From the NCBI RefSeq assembly GCF_016802725.1, contig NC_052671.1:14651231-14715230 (forward strand): a stretch of DNA of 64,000 bases, written 5' to 3'. Source of the stretch: Solenopsis invicta (taxonomy: Eukaryota; Arthropoda; Insecta; Hymenoptera; Formicidae). The position numbers were made by a program, and so were the translations under genes. Below the pieces are notes generated by a model. That model did not search any database. It was given only the letters and a program-made list of their open reading frames with translations, and was not told the DNA's origin. Below are positions 60,531 through 64,000 of the stretch, piece by piece; position 1 is the stretch's first letter, and each line of letters begins with the position of its first letter.

Positions 60531-61536
60531 TCCACCAGATAGTTGGTGTAAGTGGCGTGTTGTAGAGGCTGCTAATACTATATAAAATTTTGAGCACCCG
60601 CCTGCATTTTATCCGGATGTGCAGAAAAATGTATTGCCAATATACAAAGATCTTTCCAAAAGAGATCTTTCAGAAAGATGTTTAGGCGCGCACACGCAGA
60701 ATGCAAATGAAAGTTTCAACTCGACAGTTTGGCGTTTGGCCCCTAAACATCTTAATTGCGGCTTGAAAATAATTTAAATCGGCGCTTTTATAGTTGCTGG
60801 CGTCCTCAATGAAAATTATAATTCAATTTTGCAAATAATGAGCAGCCTCAATATTGTTATTGGCGACATTATGGCACGCCGACTGTTATTAACCAATCGC
60901 GGCGCGATGTTGGCTCAGACAGCGTTAGCCGACTCTTGCTCGAAGACGACTCTTGGGCCAACGTTGGGCCAATACTGGTATTACGATGGCAACGAAGGAT
61001 GCGTTCCATTTCTCGCATAATGCGCATAGACAACATAGACAACCGTTCCGTTTCTTCTAATGCGCGCATTGATAACGCATGGAATTCTCTAGATTCTCCC
61101 TATTACTAGTGCATGAGGAGCGCATCGTGTTACTCGAAGTAAAACTTGTCGCAAGCTATGCGCGCCTGCGCATATATTGTGAGTTTAAATTCGTAGACAA
61201 TAGTACACCATAGTGCACGTTTAACCACGTTTTGAACACAGCTTATCTCCAGTTAATAAAAATGAAAGATCTTATAGAATTTTTAGTATTATTAAATGAC
61301 GAACTATTAACGCTATTTGTGACCAATGAAACTGCTGCAAAAGCAATAAAAGGTAAATATTGAAACTTTAAGGTTATGTTTTACTAATCGCAATCCTAAC
61401 TTTAATTAAAAATTATTAATTATTAATAAAATTAATGTATTATTTCATTACAGATTAAAACTTTCTGTAGCAGTTAATTAATAAAATAAAACTTTAATTA
61501 AAAAATGCAGGAACCAAAAAAACTGTTTTATTTCTT
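60531..61536. other. Non-coding stretch with GC-rich patch
   Basis: 60676-60751 has a 12-bp inverted pair (AAGATGTTTAGG). 60850-61010 is GC-rich, with two TTGGGCCAA words, and may belong to another dispersed element. The 63-codon frame at 60829-61020 has no domain. No gene. Confidence 0.45.
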
Positions 61537-61901
61537 CCCAGCAAACACAGTTGCATAACAGCAATGTTAATAGAATAAAATCGGAAGTAACATGCGCGTT
61601 ACATGTAATGTCCATGTTAGTTGTAACTTCTCACTCATAAGAAAAATAACAGTTACATAACAGTTGTATCATATTTGTTATACAGGAGTCATATTAATAA
61701 TTCAGTTTTATAACAGTTTTATTATTAAAATAAAATGTTTGTTATATAAACTTAATAAATGGCAGTTATATGACTGTTATAAGTTATGATGTTGTAATAT
61801 CAAGAATTTAATTTTACATAACTGTAATATTGCTAGAATGTAAAAATTCGTTATATAACGTGACACAAATTATATAACTATTATTTTCTGTGTTTGTTGG
61901 G
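61537..61901. mobile_element. 365-bp element with CCCAGCAAACACAG ends
   Basis: The left end CCCAGCAAACACAG is mirrored by CTGTGTTTGTTGGG at the right (one mismatch). The inside is made of TAACAGTTATA/TTATATAAC-type words in both orientations, giving many short inverted repeats. No coding capacity. Target duplication not clear, so the class is not assigned. Confidence 0.7.
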
Positions 61902-63130
61902 TTAATTTATTCAATTAGTACTCACCGATAATGTTCTTTGAATTCCGTTTTTGAATAGTCGGGAATAACTCTTTTAACATAATCACTTAATTTATATTAT
62001 TTTCAAAACGAGAATGCTCTTCTTTTCTGTGTAAGAAGATTCAGATTTGAATCCTGAGGTGTTACTTTTTGCAATAAATTCTTTACAGTTTTTTTCGGAG
62101 ATGAGAGAATCTTGCAATTGCAATAATTGAAAAATTATTACTCAGCGTCAAGAACCGCTGTGACTGACATAGGTTTGCTAACTTTACGTTTAGAATAATG
62201 TTTCGTAAATACGTTTAATAATCGGCAGTAGTCCACGTATCGATCTGCGCGCGGGCACACAGATCATCCTTCGCACAGGACTTTGGTAGTTTGCACCCTT
62301 CCACGGCGCAATATTAATATCTCTAATCATTCACCGGCCCCTTCGCACCCTTATCAAGGGATGCCATAGGCGTCGCTTGATACGTGTTATTCAGATTTAT
62401 CCCATTTGCCTTTGGGACCATATTTATCCGTAGAACAAACCAAGTACACGGTCCGATAAAGCGTTCGTTTCGCGGAAAGGATTAATGCTAAGCCGCAAAT
62501 GAAGGGTTCGGCCGTTTTTTGTCTTATTGTCAGCCTTCCCTGTGGTATACGACAAAATATGCGGCACGCTCTGTAATATATCTCTAAAATAAGAAGGCGC
62601 ACGCATATATCCTCGTAACGAGATCTAATATATTGATCAATTTTTTATTAATTCAAGTCTTATTAATTGCTACTTTATTAAAATTACTCCCGGTTCCCTT
62701 TTTAACGGTTGCACATTCCTTTAATATTCCTTCGTGAGTTGACACGAAGGGAACGCAACAACGATTTCAAAGGAAGTGCGCATTCTCCGCATTTCTCTTT
62801 TTTTTCCCCGAGACGCAGGTTCGTTTCGCGGCGTCCTACTTTTTTTTTCCCCCGCGGAAAAATATGGAGGGACGAGATTAATTCCAAAGTGCAGATACTG
62901 TGCATATTACAGGACGTTTCCACGCACGTATGGATCCGCACGGCTGACTAAAGGGCGTTGGTCAACATGATATCACGTTGAGCCATGAACGCGTAACGCC
63001 GACTCTTTAATTTTTAACGGACTCAGCATTTTCTCTCCCGCTTACGTAGCCCGCGAAGGGGGTGGGATCATCCCCCGTGAAGGCGCGACTGGATATCAAA
63101 GTCGCTATTTATAAAGAGCCGGCGAGGGTG

Positions 63131-63165
63131 AGCGCGCGCTCGCGCTCGCGCTCGTGCTCGCGCAC
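63131..63165. repeat. (GCTCGC)n hexanucleotide array
   Basis: About five imperfect GCGCTC/GTGCTC units. Confidence 0.8.
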
Positions 63166-63232
63166 CCGCCGCCACACGTATATCCCCGATAATACGCATT
63201 TCCATGCACGCATACACACGTAAATACCTGCA

Positions 63233-63262
63233 TACACGTACACGTACACGTAGACGTAGACG
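63233..63262. repeat. (ACACGT)n/(AGACGT)n hexanucleotide array
   Basis: Three ACACGT units followed by AGACGT variants. Confidence 0.8.
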
Positions 63263-64000
63263 CGCGCGGAGGAGGCGCGCGAAAGAGGACACGCGGAGGG
63301 ACCGGTCGGCCGTATTTGCATATAGAGAGCGTTAGCTAAGGGAAATAGAAGCCGAATACGTGACAGCCTTGCTCTGGGAGGCGATTCTTCGCCGAGAGAC
63401 GGACACTTCCTATCAGCGAGTTCATTAATAACCAGACGAAGCTGGCCAAAGGTGAGGAGGGTAGCTAAATGGCCGAACGTTTCTCCATAATCTCTCGCCC
63501 CCTCTCTTTCTTCCTTTCTCTTCCCCTCTCCCTCTACCCGTCTCTCTCGCTCCTCTTTCCCTCACACTACCACTATTCCTCTACGGCCCTTTTAATGTAC
63601 CATAAATGATCCTTCGTCTTCAGTGCAGACCTTATCTAGCCAACACACGGGGAAAACTCGTGAGCCATTAATGCGGCGCGATAACGGCTGAAAAGAAAGC
63701 GCGCTGATAAATCGCGAAGGAATACGCACGCTCTTCCATAAATTAACAGGCTGCGGGACAACGCCCGGTCTTTGTTTGTATGTCCTTTTTACTCGTGGCC
63801 TTCGGGTCGGTTGATGATGAACGTGCGTTGCGGCGCTAAATTCATCTCCAAAGGGGGAACGCGGAACGAATGTGATCATCGATATTCGTGTAGAAACAAC
63901 GAAGCGATGTGGGAAAGACAGTCAAATTGTTTGGCGGAAGTGCAGGTACATATGAATGATATTGGGACGATGGCAGCAGCTGGGTGGCGCAGGGCGCACC

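Larger units (their letters stand above)
61902..64000. other. Non-coding region returning to CpG-rich composition
   Basis: 61902-62200 is AT-rich. From 62240 it is GC-balanced with CT-rich tracts (63487-63570) and CpG-rich repeats. Frames of 60-95 codons overlap on both strands and lack domains. No gene supported. Confidence 0.45.

Noticed and set aside
60829..61020. 63-codon frame in a GC-rich patch
   Set aside because: No domain, and the GGCC-rich words look like repeat sequence. It is kept only as part of an unassigned stretch.
1..64000. CRISPR arrays, rRNA genes, telomeric TTAGG arrays
   Set aside because: Looked for regularly spaced repeats, rRNA-like conserved blocks and TTAGG tandem runs; none were found.

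Overview
This is a eukaryotic nuclear window, most likely from a hymenopteran insect and probably an ant. That reading rests on three things. CpG-rich, GC-balanced stretches with no CpG depletion alternate with very AT-rich stretches. Microsatellites are dense, mainly (CT/GA)n, (AT)n, (AC)n and (GGT)n. There are many short TA-flanked or foldback non-autonomous DNA transposons alongside Ty3/Gypsy relics. The organism is an inference from composition, since no conserved host gene is present to name it. No operon, bacterial promoter, CRISPR array, rRNA gene or confident tRNA gene was seen.

The window is almost a gene desert. The only convincing protein-coding gene is an intact 358-residue single-exon ORF on the minus strand (53154-54230). 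It encodes two copies of a BED-type plus C2H2-like zinc-finger module. A second intact minus-strand ORF of 141 residues lies 252 bp downstream (52476-52901) and is not recognised. Other open frames are overlapping shadows in CpG-rich or low-complexity DNA.

Layout: 0-2 kb is AT-rich and holds two small DNA transposons. 2-3 kb is CpG-rich. 3.2-4.0 kb is a repeat built of CAAAATAC-like words with a 40-codon relic ORF. 4-14.5 kb is mostly non-coding, GC-balanced DNA with ATTA words, the kind of sequence expected around or inside a large developmental gene. A foldback element lies at 14.5-15.4 kb. 15.4-47 kb is again non-coding, with scattered miniature elements (22.0-23.0, 24.0-24.7, 25.6-26.0, 28.4, 30.3, 36.2, 38.2 and 40.9 kb). 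47-62 kb is an AT-rich transposon graveyard. It contains a TA-flanked miniature element, a deleted Gypsy copy with a tRNA-like SINE candidate, the BED gene, three foldback or palindromic elements, a second Gypsy fragment and a 365-bp inverted-repeat element. From 62 kb onward the CpG-rich non-coding pattern returns.

The observations most worth a second look are: the duplicated BED/C2H2 protein, intact amid decayed transposons; a 130-bp miniature transposon present twice whose arm carries a perfect four-module heat-shock element; nearly complete palindromes at 14.5, 55.0, 56.7 and 59.4 kb; and a 19-bp-arm hairpin with a (CG)n loop at 32.4 kb.
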